16,767 nucleotides of DNA from Alphaproteobacteria bacterium. GTDB lineage: Bacteria; Pseudomonadota; Alphaproteobacteria; Rs-D84. The notes beneath the pieces are model-generated. The model was not told the origin of the DNA. It saw only the letters and a list, made by a program, of their open reading frames with translations, and searched no databases. The stretch spans positions 1-16,767 of the forward strand of contig JAEDOP010000007.1 in the NCBI GenBank assembly GCA_016301865.1, written 5' to 3'. This document shows, one piece after another, positions 1-8,201 of this stretch (the stretch's first letter is position 1; the number at the start of each line of letters is the position of its first letter). The translations under genes were made by a program, and so were the position numbers.

Positions 1-2658
1 AAGACCACACAATCGCGCACCATGGCGACAACCGCGCGCACCGGCACGCCCACTACACGCACATCAAACAAATCGCGCACAGCCACGCAACCAACACGTG
101 CCCGCACTGCAACCGCAACTGCAACAACTGCGCCCGATATGCTGAACCGTGATTTTTCCAAATGTCGCACGGTGTTTTACGATTGTATGGATGAATTCTG
201 CGCGAACAAGGACACACAACTTAAACGTTGCGCCTGTTCTTCACGCATACACGAATTTGACAGCACGAAACAGAACCTGGCCAACGTCGAAGAAAAACTG
301 ATGGATTTCAGTCAACGCCTGATAACCGTCAACATGGAACGCGAAGACGCCGAAGCGTTATACAAACCAACCGAAGGTGAATTGGCATACGCCACCGACG
401 ACACATCCGCATCAAAAAAAATGCTGGATGAAATCGCAAAAAAATTAAACACCAGTTTTAATGACAGCAACTTTGACCAAAGCCTGAACGCCATATCATT
501 ATCATTAAATATGGATTCTGCATTTGACACGATTGATTCCATGGCGGGTGCATCCACAACGGCGAAATCCGGCACAGACTTATATGTATCCGCCCTGCCA
601 ATATGTCGCGAAATGGCGATGGAGGTTTGCAGCACCGACGACCTGGCCATCGCAGAAAGCAGTTATCAAATGGCAATTGAATCTGATTGCAACACCGTCA
701 AAAAATCATACCAGACCCAGGTTGACCAGGCCCGCACCCAAGTATTCGAATCAGGCGCACTGTTGGATATGTCGCGCCTGGACATACATCAAAAACGCAA
801 TTCTGACAACATTTTAACCTGTAAACGTAAAATGCTGGACATGTTAACCGATTCGACCGTATGTGGCACCGACATGGGCAAATGCCTGGATACAACTGGC
901 CGCTATATTGACCCTACAACAGGCACAGCATTTTTAACCACCGAACTGTATAATCTGGCATCATTAATATCGCGTCCTGAATCGGGCCAAACATGGCGCA
1001 CCGCCCCGGGCAACGATCGGTTTATAACATTTTTAAATTCTAAAAAGAAATTCCTAGAACCCGCCATGGAAAATTGCCAGGACATATCAGATTATGTTTG
1101 GGACGGCTTTATTGACGACGCGCTGGCCCAAATCAAACTGGCCCAGGAATCCAAATTAGAAGAAGTGCGTCAATCCTGTACCACCCTAACGGCGCAATGC
1201 TTGGACGAAACATATGATTCCATTACCGAATTTGACGCACGCGCGTTATCTATCTTTGGTGTTGCGGTCGACCAAACGGTTAATGCAATGTGCGCAGATG
1301 TTCAAACCGCATGCACCGCATTGATGCAGACATCCGGTGGCGGCGAAAACTGGCAAACGGGCATAACCGACATATCAACCGAAAAAACATATGAAACCAT
1401 CCTGCAAACCTGTCGCGAGGTTGGACGCGCCTGCATCATCCAGGCATGTACATCTGTAACTGGGAACTTTGGCCTGTGTGAAAACATAGACACATCCATT
1501 AACCGCAAATCAATCATTAATCGCACCGCATGTTGGGACGATGTTGTCGAATGTGTTGCCAGTGCCGGCGACGATGCGTTGAACCGGATTCAAAAACTGC
1601 ACCCACTGGACACGATTAAAAATGATACCCCAGACGCAGGTGACACTGAAACACGCCCGAATATTTTCCGCACATTCTATGGAAAAATGTACGGCAAAAC
1701 ACCAGAATGGTCCGAAATCACCTTACAACCGAACAACGACACAACAAACACATGCATCGCGTCGGGCCTGGACGTAACAAATTGCGTTCACGACATTTGT
1801 ACAGCCACATATTGCACGAACAGCGACCAAGAAAATCCCACCGTATCCACAACATGTTATGCGTGTCGCCTGGCGGAACGCATTTGGGGCAATTGCGAAG
1901 CACCCGCAAAAACAAATCTAAGCGCATCCAATACATACCACAACCGTATCAGGGCAACAGATCAATCTGGCAACACATATGATACATTGTTGGCATGGTT
2001 TGCAAAAAACACCGGCACAGCCGACGCCCCCGACAGTTGTCGCGACACCAGCTGTCGCCAAGGATTTACATATTACAACGGTATGTGCGTCCCACCAGGC
2101 AGCATGGACATCACAGGCGAGCGTTGTGGCGACCGCCAATTCAGCGTATTTGCCGACAACGCAAACATTCGCAATTGTTGTGGTGCACAAAACCTGTACG
2201 AACAAATAAATAACAATTGTTGCCAATCGGATGCGACACAATCGGTCAACATCACAGACGATACGACATATTTTGGCACGAACAATATTGACGGGAACAC
2301 TGTCTGCACAACCAGCGGCGCATCGCAAACAAACCTGATTGTTCGCTATACCAACAACGGCATAAACTATAACCTGGTGTGTTTGGGCACGGTTGACTGG
2401 ACGGACGACGACAACGCAACTGACGGCTATCCAAATGGCCAATCAGTGCAATGCAATGGCAAACTGGTATTAATTGACGGCGATGGTCACTATTTAGACC
2501 CGACAAATAATAATGGTGTATCATCTTATTATAGAACCGCCACCGACACATGTGTATATGATGGGCAAACATGGAAAACATGCGGTGGTGTCGATTGCGC
2601 CACCCCCGACACATGGTCAATCGAATTCGGCGACATATGCCCCGATACCCGTGCATAA
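1..2658 (+). CDS. Large cysteine-rich protein of unknown function, 5' end outside the window
   Basis: The frame is open from base 1. The first ATG is at 22 but has no Shine-Dalgarno sequence, and the Thr/Arg/Ala-rich low-complexity stretch already runs through the bases before it, so the true start probably lies upstream. From the ATG the product is 878 residues. Residues 1-38 are low complexity. A cysteine-rich, mostly helical-looking region follows, with a charged, possibly coiled-coil stretch around residues 80-110. The last third is rich in Cys, Asn, Thr and Gly, including two CC pairs. I count 44 cysteines, spaced along the whole length, which suggests a disulfide-bonded extracytoplasmic protein. 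A signal peptide cannot be judged because the N-terminus is missing. I recognise no catalytic motif and do not assign a function. The next gene and the S8 protease are also exported, cysteine-containing proteins. Confidence 0.8.
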   Translation, partial: KTTQSRTMATTARTGTPTTRTSNKSRTATQPTRARTATATATTAPDMLNRDFSKCRTVFYDCMDEFCANKDTQLKRCACSSRIHEFDSTKQNLANVEEKLMDFSQRLITVNMEREDAEALYKPTEGELAYATDDTSASKKMLDEIAKKLNTSFNDSNFDQSLNAISLSLNMDSAFDTIDSMAGASTTAKSGTDLYVSALPICREMAMEVCSTDDLAIAESSYQMAIESDCNTVKKSYQTQVDQARTQVFESGALLDMSRLDIHQKRNSDNILTCKRKMLDMLTDSTVCGTDMGKCLDTTGRYIDPTTGTAFLTTELYNLASLISRPESGQTWRTAPGNDRFITFLNSKKKFLEPAMENCQDISDYVWDGFIDDALAQIKLAQESKLEEVRQSCTTLTAQCLDETYDSITEFDARALSIFGVAVDQTVNAMCADVQTACTALMQTSGGGENWQTGITDISTEKTYETILQTCREVGRACIIQACTSVTGNFGLCENIDTSINRKSIINRTACWDDVVECVASAGDDALNRIQKLHPLDTIKNDTPDAGDTETRPNIFRTFYGKMYGKTPEWSEITLQPNNDTTNTCIASGLDVTNCVHDICTATYCTNSDQENPTVSTTCYACRLAERIWGNCEAPAKTNLSASNTYHNRIRATDQSGNTYDTLLAWFAKNTGTADAPDSCRDTSCRQGFTYYNGMCVPPGSMDITGERCGDRQFSVFADNANIRNCCGAQNLYEQINNNCCQSDATQSVNITDDTTYFGTNNIDGNTVCTTSGASQTNLIVRYTNNGINYNLVCLGTVDWTDDDNATDGYPNGQSVQCNGKLVLIDGDGHYLDPTNNNGVSSYYRTATDTCVYDGQTWKTCGGVDCATPDTWSIEFGDICPDTRA

Positions 2659-2688
2659 CAAACAAAACATTGTTTTTTGCACATATTC

Positions 2689-2717
2689 TTGACACACCAG
2701 TAACCCTGCACTAGAAT
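2689..2717 (+). promoter_or_regulatory. Strong sigma70-type promoter in the gap after the first gene
   Basis: TTGACA at 2689-2694 and TAGAAT at 2712-2717 are separated by exactly 17 bases, close to the consensus. Transcription would start near 2724. No open reading frame begins within the following 160 bases, and a terminator hairpin closes the segment, so the promoter appears to serve a short non-coding transcript. Confidence 0.6.
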
Positions 2718-2723
2718 CCATAA

Positions 2724-2888
2724 CACGAATACAACCAATATACATATCGGGATTTGGCGCAATATCACCAATCATGGCGGGTGGCTGACGGTGTGCCCTG
2801 CGCCACCACAACCGACATCCCATCTGTAAATTGTTTTTTTATCAACAATATAAACGCTAAAAATCCGGCAAAAAGTCCGGATTTTTTT
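2724..2888 (+). ncRNA. Candidate small RNA of about 165 nt, family not recognised
   Basis: This segment runs from the predicted start of the promoter at 2689-2717 to the T-tract of a terminator. It has no credible reading frame: the ATG at 2774 reaches a stop after four codons. It can fold. GGGAT at 2749-2753 pairs with ATCCC at 2817-2821, and TGGCGCA at 2755-2761 pairs perfectly with TGCGCCA at 2799-2805. A competing six-pair helix, GGTGGC at 2780-2785 with GCCACC at 2802-2807, could form instead. I do not see the conserved SRP RNA tetraloop region, tmRNA ends or an obvious 6S match. It could also be a long 5' leader, but the terminator before the next gene argues against that. Non-coding status is inferred from sequence only. 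Confidence 0.4.
2861..2888 (+). terminator. Rho-independent terminator
   Basis: AAATCCGG at 2861-2868 pairs with CCGGATTT at 2877-2884 around an 8-base loop and runs into seven T residues (2882-2888). It would end the candidate small RNA and any readthrough from the first gene. Confidence 0.8.
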
Positions 2889-2889
2889 A

Positions 2890-2918
2890 TTGCTTTATCG
2901 CTCCCTTTTTTCTAGCAT
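2890..2918 (+). promoter_or_regulatory. Promoter of the InlB-repeat protein gene
   Basis: TTGCTT at 2890-2895 and TAGCAT at 2913-2918 are 17 bases apart. The -35 box begins right after the T-tract of the preceding terminator. The expected start near 2925 is only about 4 bases before the ATG at 2929, so the mRNA would be almost leaderless. Confidence 0.45.
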
Positions 2919-2928
2919 ACCTCTCAGG

Positions 2929-4197
2929 ATGAGAAAATTTATTACCACTGCATTTTTATTAACATTCTGCGCATGCGTGGCACATGCCGCTGATACGGAT
3001 TGCACAACCCTGACAAAGGCAACTTGCAACACCACCCCTGGGTGCTATTGGCAAACATATTCGTCTTCATGCGCCAGGTGTCCTGTCGGAACATATAATG
3101 ATGGTACGATTGGCGAAAACGCAACTGCTTGCTTTTCCTGTGGTAAATGGGGTGACGGCTCTGGCACAATCTGGTCAACGACCGCAACCGGCCAAACATC
3201 CCTGGACGCATGCGCATTTACAGCACAATGCAATGCCGCCCAGGCATTTTTTGGTTTTTCCAAGGGGTGCACCGCCTGTTCAGCACAAAACAATGCATTA
3301 ACGGGTATATATTATTACGGCACCAAGAGATCCGAATACACAATAAATGGAACGCTGGGCAGTATCAACAGTGCTGTCAATACAACCACCGCCTGTGCCA
3401 CATGCGGTGCAAACTCAAAAACCAGCAGTGACGGCCTGGGCTGTGACTGCCTGACAAATTATCATATCAGCGGTGGCACAAACAGCGACACAGCCGCAAA
3501 TGGGAAAGATTGCGTAATAAACACATACACCATAACATATCGCGCCAATAACGGTACAAACCAAACAACAACACAAAACGTCAGTTACAAATCAACTGTC
3601 ACCACCCTGGACGACCAAACGTTCAGCCAAACAGGCCGTACATTAACAGGTTGGAAAAACGATGCACTGTCCTTGGACATCACGCCGGGTGGCGCATTTA
3701 CGTATGCCTATACTGACAATATTGAATTAACGGCCCAGTGGTCCGGTAAATCATTTAATATAACATATCAGATTGGCGGCGCGGGCACGACATGCCAACC
3801 CGCGAACCCAACATCCTGCACATACGGCAACATATGTTCCGCCCCCGATATACCAAGTGGCTGTACATACAACGGTTATGTATTCAAGGGCTGGAAATGT
3901 ACATCCGGTTGCAAAGACAGCACCACCATAATATCCCCGGGCACAGACATCAACGATATATCTGGTAACAACGATATGACATTAACCGCCCAATGGGCCG
4001 AATGTCCGGCGGGCTATTACTGTCCGGATATCAGGACAGAAAACGAATGCCCCGCTGGCTCAACATCCGCTGCTAAATCAACCGCAATAACCAACTGCTA
4101 TATGGTTGGGGGTACAACAATAATTTTGGACGCAGCCGAAAATAAATTTACATTACCCGGAACAACAAAAATATATTATCACGGTGGAAACAACTAA
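2929..4197 (+). CDS. Secreted cysteine-rich protein with two InlB-type B-repeats
   Basis: The product is 422 residues. I chose the ATG at 2929 over an upstream TTG because it begins a clean signal peptide: a basic start (MRK), a hydrophobic core, and AHA before the mature ADTDC at about residue 21. No lipobox is present. The mature protein has 26 cysteines. Residues about 25-195 contain several CxxC-type clusters and CPxGT segments like those of GCC2/GCC3 or TNFR-like modules. Residues about 199-271 and 275-356 are two InlB B-repeat (Listeria-Bacteroides, Flg_new) units, each with a TYxI/NITY strand and closing with LTAQW. A last CPAGYYCP segment follows. In other bacteria such repeats occur in surface proteins. 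No C-terminal anchor is visible, so surface or periplasmic location is inferred and the ligand is unknown. It is convergent with pth. Confidence 0.85.
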   Translation: MRKFITTAFLLTFCACVAHAADTDCTTLTKATCNTTPGCYWQTYSSSCARCPVGTYNDGTIGENATACFSCGKWGDGSGTIWSTTATGQTSLDACAFTAQCNAAQAFFGFSKGCTACSAQNNALTGIYYYGTKRSEYTINGTLGSINSAVNTTTACATCGANSKTSSDGLGCDCLTNYHISGGTNSDTAANGKDCVINTYTITYRANNGTNQTTTQNVSYKSTVTTLDDQTFSQTGRTLTGWKNDALSLDITPGGAFTYAYTDNIELTAQWSGKSFNITYQIGGAGTTCQPANPTSCTYGNICSAPDIPSGCTYNGYVFKGWKCTSGCKDSTTIISPGTDINDISGNNDMTLTAQWAECPAGYYCPDIRTENECPAGSTSAAKSTAITNCYMVGGTTIILDAAENKFTLPGTTKIYYHGGNN

Positions 4198-4226
4198 TAA
4201 ATCCCGGAACAACCGGGATTTATTTT
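4198..4226. terminator. Terminator between the InlB-repeat gene and pth
   Basis: TAAATCCCGG at 4198-4207 pairs with CCGGGATTTA at 4213-4222 around the loop AACAA, followed by TTTT. The stem begins directly after the TAA of the upstream gene and lies 6 bases beyond the pth stop. It is strong for the plus strand. For the minus strand the T-tract is poorer, so it may be shared. Confidence 0.75.
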
Positions 4227-4232
4227 ATCCAA

Positions 4233-4754
4233 CTACCACAATTTTATTTTGCCAATTGCACTGTTAATCAAATCCAACTGCGCAGTACCAAATTTCCCCA
4301 GCACCCAGTCCGCTGGATCTATCGGCAAACCAAAGTCACGCGGATGCCCAATACCAATACGAATTCGACGATAATCACGCCCAACGCGCGCATCAATCGA
4401 ACGAATACCATTGTGTCCAGCACTGCCCCCACCGATTTTTTCACGGCAATCACCAACCGTAATATCCATATCATCATGGATTACAATTAAATTTTCCAAT
4501 GGTATTTTATAAAATGTCATCAGTGCCCCAACCGCCACACCGCTGTTGTTCATAAACGTCTGGGGCTTTGCAAAAATCACACGTCGTCCATCAATTTCCG
4601 CGCGCGCGGTTAACGCGTCTTTTTCATTTTTCCACGTCACCCCCACCCCCGCCAGGCAATCAACCGCCATAAATCCAACATTATGACGCGTATTCGCATA
4701 CTGCGCCCCGGGATTACCCAATCCAACGACTAAAAAAGGTTTATTTTCTTGCAT
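4233..4754 (-). CDS. pth: Peptidyl-tRNA hydrolase
   Basis: This enzyme cleaves the ester bond of peptidyl-tRNA released from stalled ribosomes and recycles the tRNA in the cytoplasm. The 173-residue product starts at the ATG at 4754, giving MQENKPFLVVGLGNPG. A longer reading frame upstream would add 28 residues absent from the family. Family residues are visible: N14 in GLGNPG, catalytic H24 in TRHNVGF, TFMNNSG, the general-base-region Asp in HDDMD, and GGGSAGHNGIRS. It is slightly shorter than the E. coli enzyme, with a trimmed C-terminus. The upstream AGAGTGG is a plausible ribosome site. It is divergent from the outer-membrane protein gene, 46 bases away. The stop is TAG. Confidence 0.96.
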   Translation of the reverse strand: MQENKPFLVVGLGNPGAQYANTRHNVGFMAVDCLAGVGVTWKNEKDALTARAEIDGRRVIFAKPQTFMNNSGVAVGALMTFYKIPLENLIVIHDDMDITVGDCREKIGGGSAGHNGIRSIDARVGRDYRRIRIGIGHPRDFGLPIDPADWVLGKFGTAQLDLINSAIGKIKLW

Positions 4755-4781
4755 ATTTACCACTCTTTTTTTTATTATACT
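4749..4781. promoter_or_regulatory. Overlapping divergent promoters for pth and the outer-membrane protein
   Basis: Only 46 bases separate the two start codons. On the minus strand TATAAT lies at 4774-4779, about 7 bases upstream of a short pth leader. On the plus strand TATTAT (4773-4778) follows TTGCAT (4749-4754) by 18 bases, with TATACT (4776-4781) as an alternative -10. The two -10 boxes overlap, so RNA polymerase could probably use only one direction at a time. The minus-strand -35 is weak. Confidence 0.45.
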
Positions 4782-4800
4782 ATCACAGAAAGGAGAAAAC

Positions 4801-5352
4801 ATGAACATAAAATCTTTTGGTATTTTAACTGCGACCACAATTATGATGTCAGCGGGCGCTGCAAACGCAAATATGCTGTTTGATATTTATGCCGGCGCAA
4901 CATACGGCATTGGTGGTTATACCCTGTTCGCAGACGGCAACGATATTTCTAAATCATCACAATCATATGGTGCGGTTCTGGGTATGGATATTCCATTGTT
5001 CCGCGTTGAATTAGAATACAACTATCTGGACGCAGATGCCATAACCACCAACCTGGGGTTGGTTAATGCGTACTTTAAATTACCGACACCAATTGTAAAG
5101 CCATATATTGGTGTGGGTATTGGCTCTACATTCGACAGCAAATATGAACCCAAAAATCTGGCCACGATTGATATCAAAGATACCCTTGCATACCAGGGCA
5201 TGTTGGGAATCACGCTGGACATACCGGTAATTCCATTTAACATCGATGTCGAAGGTCGCGTCCTGTACGCCCCAGACATTTTCAAAGCAACAGACACAGA
5301 ACCAGACCTGTTACAATACGAAGGTCGCGTAAAACTGCGTTATGTCTTTTAA
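4801..5352 (+). CDS. Small outer-membrane beta-barrel protein
   Basis: The product is 183 residues. Residues 1-23 form a signal peptide (MNIKS, a hydrophobic core, then ANA before NMLF). The mature part alternates short amphipathic strands such as FDIYAGATYGIGGY, FRVELEYNYL and VKPYIGVGIG, and ends in LRYVF with a C-terminal phenylalanine, the usual signal for assembly by the BAM machinery. The length fits an eight-stranded barrel of the OmpA/opacity-porin type. Start choice is supported by a strong AAAGGAGA Shine-Dalgarno at 4789-4796. No ligand or transport function can be assigned. A GC-rich hairpin separates it from polA, which may be partly cotranscribed. Confidence 0.85.
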   Translation: MNIKSFGILTATTIMMSAGAANANMLFDIYAGATYGIGGYTLFADGNDISKSSQSYGAVLGMDIPLFRVELEYNYLDADAITTNLGLVNAYFKLPTPIVKPYIGVGIGSTFDSKYEPKNLATIDIKDTLAYQGMLGITLDIPVIPFNIDVEGRVLYAPDIFKATDTEPDLLQYEGRVKLRYVF

Positions 5353-5361
5353 ATAACAATC

Positions 5362-5379
5362 GGGGGGCATTTGCCCCCC
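5362..5379 (+). other. GC-rich hairpin between the barrel gene and polA
   Basis: GGGGGGC at 5362-5368 pairs with GCCCCCC at 5373-5379 around ATTT. No T-tract follows (AAACTAAC), so it is a poor intrinsic terminator. It may act as an mRNA-stabilising or attenuating structure while allowing some transcription into polA, for which I see no separate promoter. Confidence 0.5.
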
Positions 5380-5406
5380 AAACTAACAAACCTGGGGAAA
5401 AATCAT

Positions 5407-8175
5407 ATGCTGACACTGATTGACGGAAATTCACTTTTGTTTCGTGCCTACTATGGCGTGCACAGTCGCCTGACCCGTGCCGACGGCACACCAACCGGTG
5501 CGGTGTACGGATTTTTCAATATGATTTTGCCAATTTTGGCATCCGCCAAACCCGACGATGCATTTATATGCGTATTCGACGCATCTCGCATCACATTTCG
5601 CCAGGATATATACCCCGATTACAAAATGAATCGCACCGCAACACCGGCAGATTTAATCGCCCAGGGCCAGATGATTCAATCCGGCCTGATGTCGTTGGGA
5701 ATGCCGGTCTTGTGCGTCCCCGGGGTCGAAGCCGACGATGTTATCGCCACCCTGGCGCGCCAAAACTGCACAACAACAAACGCCACGCGCATTATCACCA
5801 GTGACAAGGATTTAATGCAACTGGTATCCGACTGTGTCTTTCTATACGACGGCATGAAAAATCGCGAAATACGCACAGACGCCGTCCTGGAAAAATTCGG
5901 TGTCAAACCGCACCAGGTTATCGACGTCCAATCCCTGATGGGCGATTCGTCCGATAACGTTCCCGGCGTTCCCGGCATTGGCCCGAAAAAGGCGGCGGAA
6001 CTTATCAACCAGTTCGGCAACCTGGACAACCTGTATGCAAACCTGGACGCGGTTCAAAACGAACGCATTCGCGGCCTGTTGCGCGACAACCGCGAAATGG
6101 CGTACATTTCCAAACAACTGGTCACATTAAAGACTGATGTCGATTTGTCCGGATTGACAATCATGCCATTCCGATTTAATACACCAGGTGCACTGGAATT
6201 TATTCGCACGAATGTCGAAAGCAATTCGCTGATTGCAAAAATTGAAAAACTGTTCCCAGTCGAACAAAATTCACCCGCCGCGACTGAATTTTCGTTTCCC
6301 GGCAACGCGTGTGATGTGCCCGACGCGTCCCCTGCCCCCGCGCCCGCAAAAAAACGCGAAATCAAATGCGAAACGATTACGACAATATCAGCACTGGAAC
6401 AATATCTGGGACGCGTCGATAAAATATTGGCAATTGACACCGAAACGACCGGCCTAAATCATATATCCGATAAAATCGTCGGCATATCATTGGCAATTGA
6501 CGACACACATGGGGCATATATCCCAATTCGTCATCACAGTGGCACACCCGACCTGCTTGATGGTGACAATATCGCCCCAAATCAAATCCCAATTGAAACA
6601 GTCCGGGAAAAATTGTGGCCCATACTAACAAACCCAGACATTATCAAAATTGGCCATAACCTGAAATATGATTTACATATTATGGCAAACGAAGGTTGGG
6701 ATACAACGCAAATTCACCCAATCGACGACACAATGCTGTTGTCATATATTTTACATGGCACACGCCACGGACACGGTCTGGATGAATTGGCATTGATGTA
6801 CCTGGGGCATGAAAACATCAAATTTTCATCCCTGTTTCCACCCAAAACGCGCGACGCTGACATGCGCTTTGATGGTCTGGCCATCGAAAACGCATGCCTG
6901 TACGCCGCCGAAGATGCCTGTATCTGTCGCGCACTATACGATTTAATGCGTCCCGAACTGAACGCAGACAACAAATTACGCGAATTATACGAAACATGCG
7001 ATTTACCCCTGATGCCAATATTAATGCAAATGGAACGCTCCGGCGTTCTGGCCGATCGGGCAAAATTGCAACACCTGTCCACCATATTCCACGAACAACT
7101 ACAAAAATTACAATCTGAAATCTGGACATTGGCCGGCCACGAATTTAACATCGCCAGTCCAAAACAACTGGGCTGCGTTTTATTCGATGAACTGAACCTG
7201 CCCGCAAATAAAAAGCGTTCAACCGACGCCGATGCATTAAACGATTTAATCGACGCGCACGAAATCATTGAAAAAATACTAAATTGGCGTTCAATCGCAA
7301 AACTGGCCGGCACATACGCAGACGCATTGCCGCGCCAAATTGCATCCGACGGTCGCATCCACACCACCTATTTACAGACCAGCACCAACACCGGCCGCCT
7401 GTCCAGTCGCGACCCGAACCTGCAAAACATACCGATTAAAACCGAACTGGGCGAAGAAATCCGAAAATGCTTTATCGCCGCGCCACACCACACATTAATA
7501 TCGGTTGACTATTCCCAGATTCAGTTGCGCCTGTTGGCGGACATGGCAAACGTCCACACATTCAAAGAAACTTTTAATAATAACGCAGACATCCACGAAC
7601 AAACCGCGCGCAAGATATTTAATATCCCCGCCCCCCAGCCGGTTCCACGCGATATGCGCCGCGCGGCAAAAACCGTGAACTTTTCCATTATTTATGGGAT
7701 ATCATCATTTGGCCTGGCGTCGCAACTGGGGGTATCACGTGGGGACGCACAAAATATCATTAACACATATATGGCGGGATTGCCTGAAATACGCGAATAT
7801 ATTGATAAAACCAAAGAATTTGCATTGGCAAACGCCTGTGTGTACACCCCATGGGGACGACGAATTGAATTACCAGACGTCAAAAATCCACGTATGCGCG
7901 CCTATGCCATGCGTGCGGCAACCAACGCCCCAATCCAGGGGTTCGAAGCCGACCTGATGCGGCGCGCCATGGTTGAAATTGATAAAAATATCATGCACCC
8001 CAACGCTGACAAAATTCGCATGATTATGCAGGTGCACGATGAAATCGTATTTGAATGCAAATCTGAATTTGCCGACGAATTTGCACACAAAATAAAATCC
8101 GCCATGGAAAATATAACCCAGTTATCCATTCCATTGGTGGCCGAATTTACAATTGGCACCACATGGGGCAACTAA
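5407..8175 (+). CDS. polA: DNA polymerase I
   Basis: This 922-residue three-domain polymerase fills gaps in repair and replaces Okazaki primers. The start at 5407 (MLTLIDGNSLLFRAYYG) matches the family and has GGGGA 8 bases upstream. A 5' nuclease domain fills roughly the first 300 residues (ADDVIA, TSDKDLMQLV, GDSSDNVPGVPGIGPKKA). The 3'-5' proofreading domain appears active, with D344 and E346 in IDTETTG, D422 in NLKYD, and Y499/D503 in YAAED. The polymerase domain has motif A with D701, motif B with R751, K755 and F759, and motif C with H877 and D878. F759 corresponds to E. coli F762. One oddity is Q706 where E. coli has the steric-gate E710. It ends at a terminator shared with tsf. Confidence 0.98.
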   Translation: MLTLIDGNSLLFRAYYGVHSRLTRADGTPTGAVYGFFNMILPILASAKPDDAFICVFDASRITFRQDIYPDYKMNRTATPADLIAQGQMIQSGLMSLGMPVLCVPGVEADDVIATLARQNCTTTNATRIITSDKDLMQLVSDCVFLYDGMKNREIRTDAVLEKFGVKPHQVIDVQSLMGDSSDNVPGVPGIGPKKAAELINQFGNLDNLYANLDAVQNERIRGLLRDNREMAYISKQLVTLKTDVDLSGLTIMPFRFNTPGALEFIRTNVESNSLIAKIEKLFPVEQNSPAATEFSFPGNACDVPDASPAPAPAKKREIKCETITTISALEQYLGRVDKILAIDTETTGLNHISDKIVGISLAIDDTHGAYIPIRHHSGTPDLLDGDNIAPNQIPIETVREKLWPILTNPDIIKIGHNLKYDLHIMANEGWDTTQIHPIDDTMLLSYILHGTRHGHGLDELALMYLGHENIKFSSLFPPKTRDADMRFDGLAIENACLYAAEDACICRALYDLMRPELNADNKLRELYETCDLPLMPILMQMERSGVLADRAKLQHLSTIFHEQLQKLQSEIWTLAGHEFNIASPKQLGCVLFDELNLPANKKRSTDADALNDLIDAHEIIEKILNWRSIAKLAGTYADALPRQIASDGRIHTTYLQTSTNTGRLSSRDPNLQNIPIKTELGEEIRKCFIAAPHHTLISVDYSQIQLRLLADMANVHTFKETFNNNADIHEQTARKIFNIPAPQPVPRDMRRAAKTVNFSIIYGISSFGLASQLGVSRGDAQNIINTYMAGLPEIREYIDKTKEFALANACVYTPWGRRIELPDVKNPRMRAYAMRAATNAPIQGFEADLMRRAMVEIDKNIMHPNADKIRMIMQVHDEIVFECKSEFADEFAHKIKSAMENITQLSIPLVAEFTIGTTWGN

Positions 8176-8200
8176 AAATCCCCCAAACGGGGGATTTTTT
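8174..8200. terminator. Bidirectional terminator between polA and tsf
   Basis: AAAAATCCCCC at 8174-8184 pairs with GGGGGATTTTT at 8189-8199 around AAAC. The polA stop codon (8173-8175) overlaps the stem foot and the tsf stop (8202-8204) lies just beyond it. T-rich tails exist on both strands, so it should stop transcription from both sides. Confidence 0.85.
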
Positions 8201-8201
8201 A

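Noticed and set aside
1918..2442. 174-codon reading frame on the minus strand
   Set aside because: It lies wholly inside the first cysteine-rich gene, has no ribosome site or domain, and reflects the codon pattern of the sense gene.
2617..2823. 68-codon minus-strand frame across the candidate small RNA
   Set aside because: It overlaps the 3' end of the first gene and the strong plus-strand promoter, and shows no recognisable motif.
5362..5379. Full terminator between the barrel gene and polA
   Set aside because: The hairpin is strong but lacks a T-tract, and polA has no other clear promoter, so I list it only as a hairpin.
6714..7367. 217-codon reading frame on the minus strand
   Set aside because: It is antisense to conserved polA motifs, and its composition is a mirror of the polA codons.
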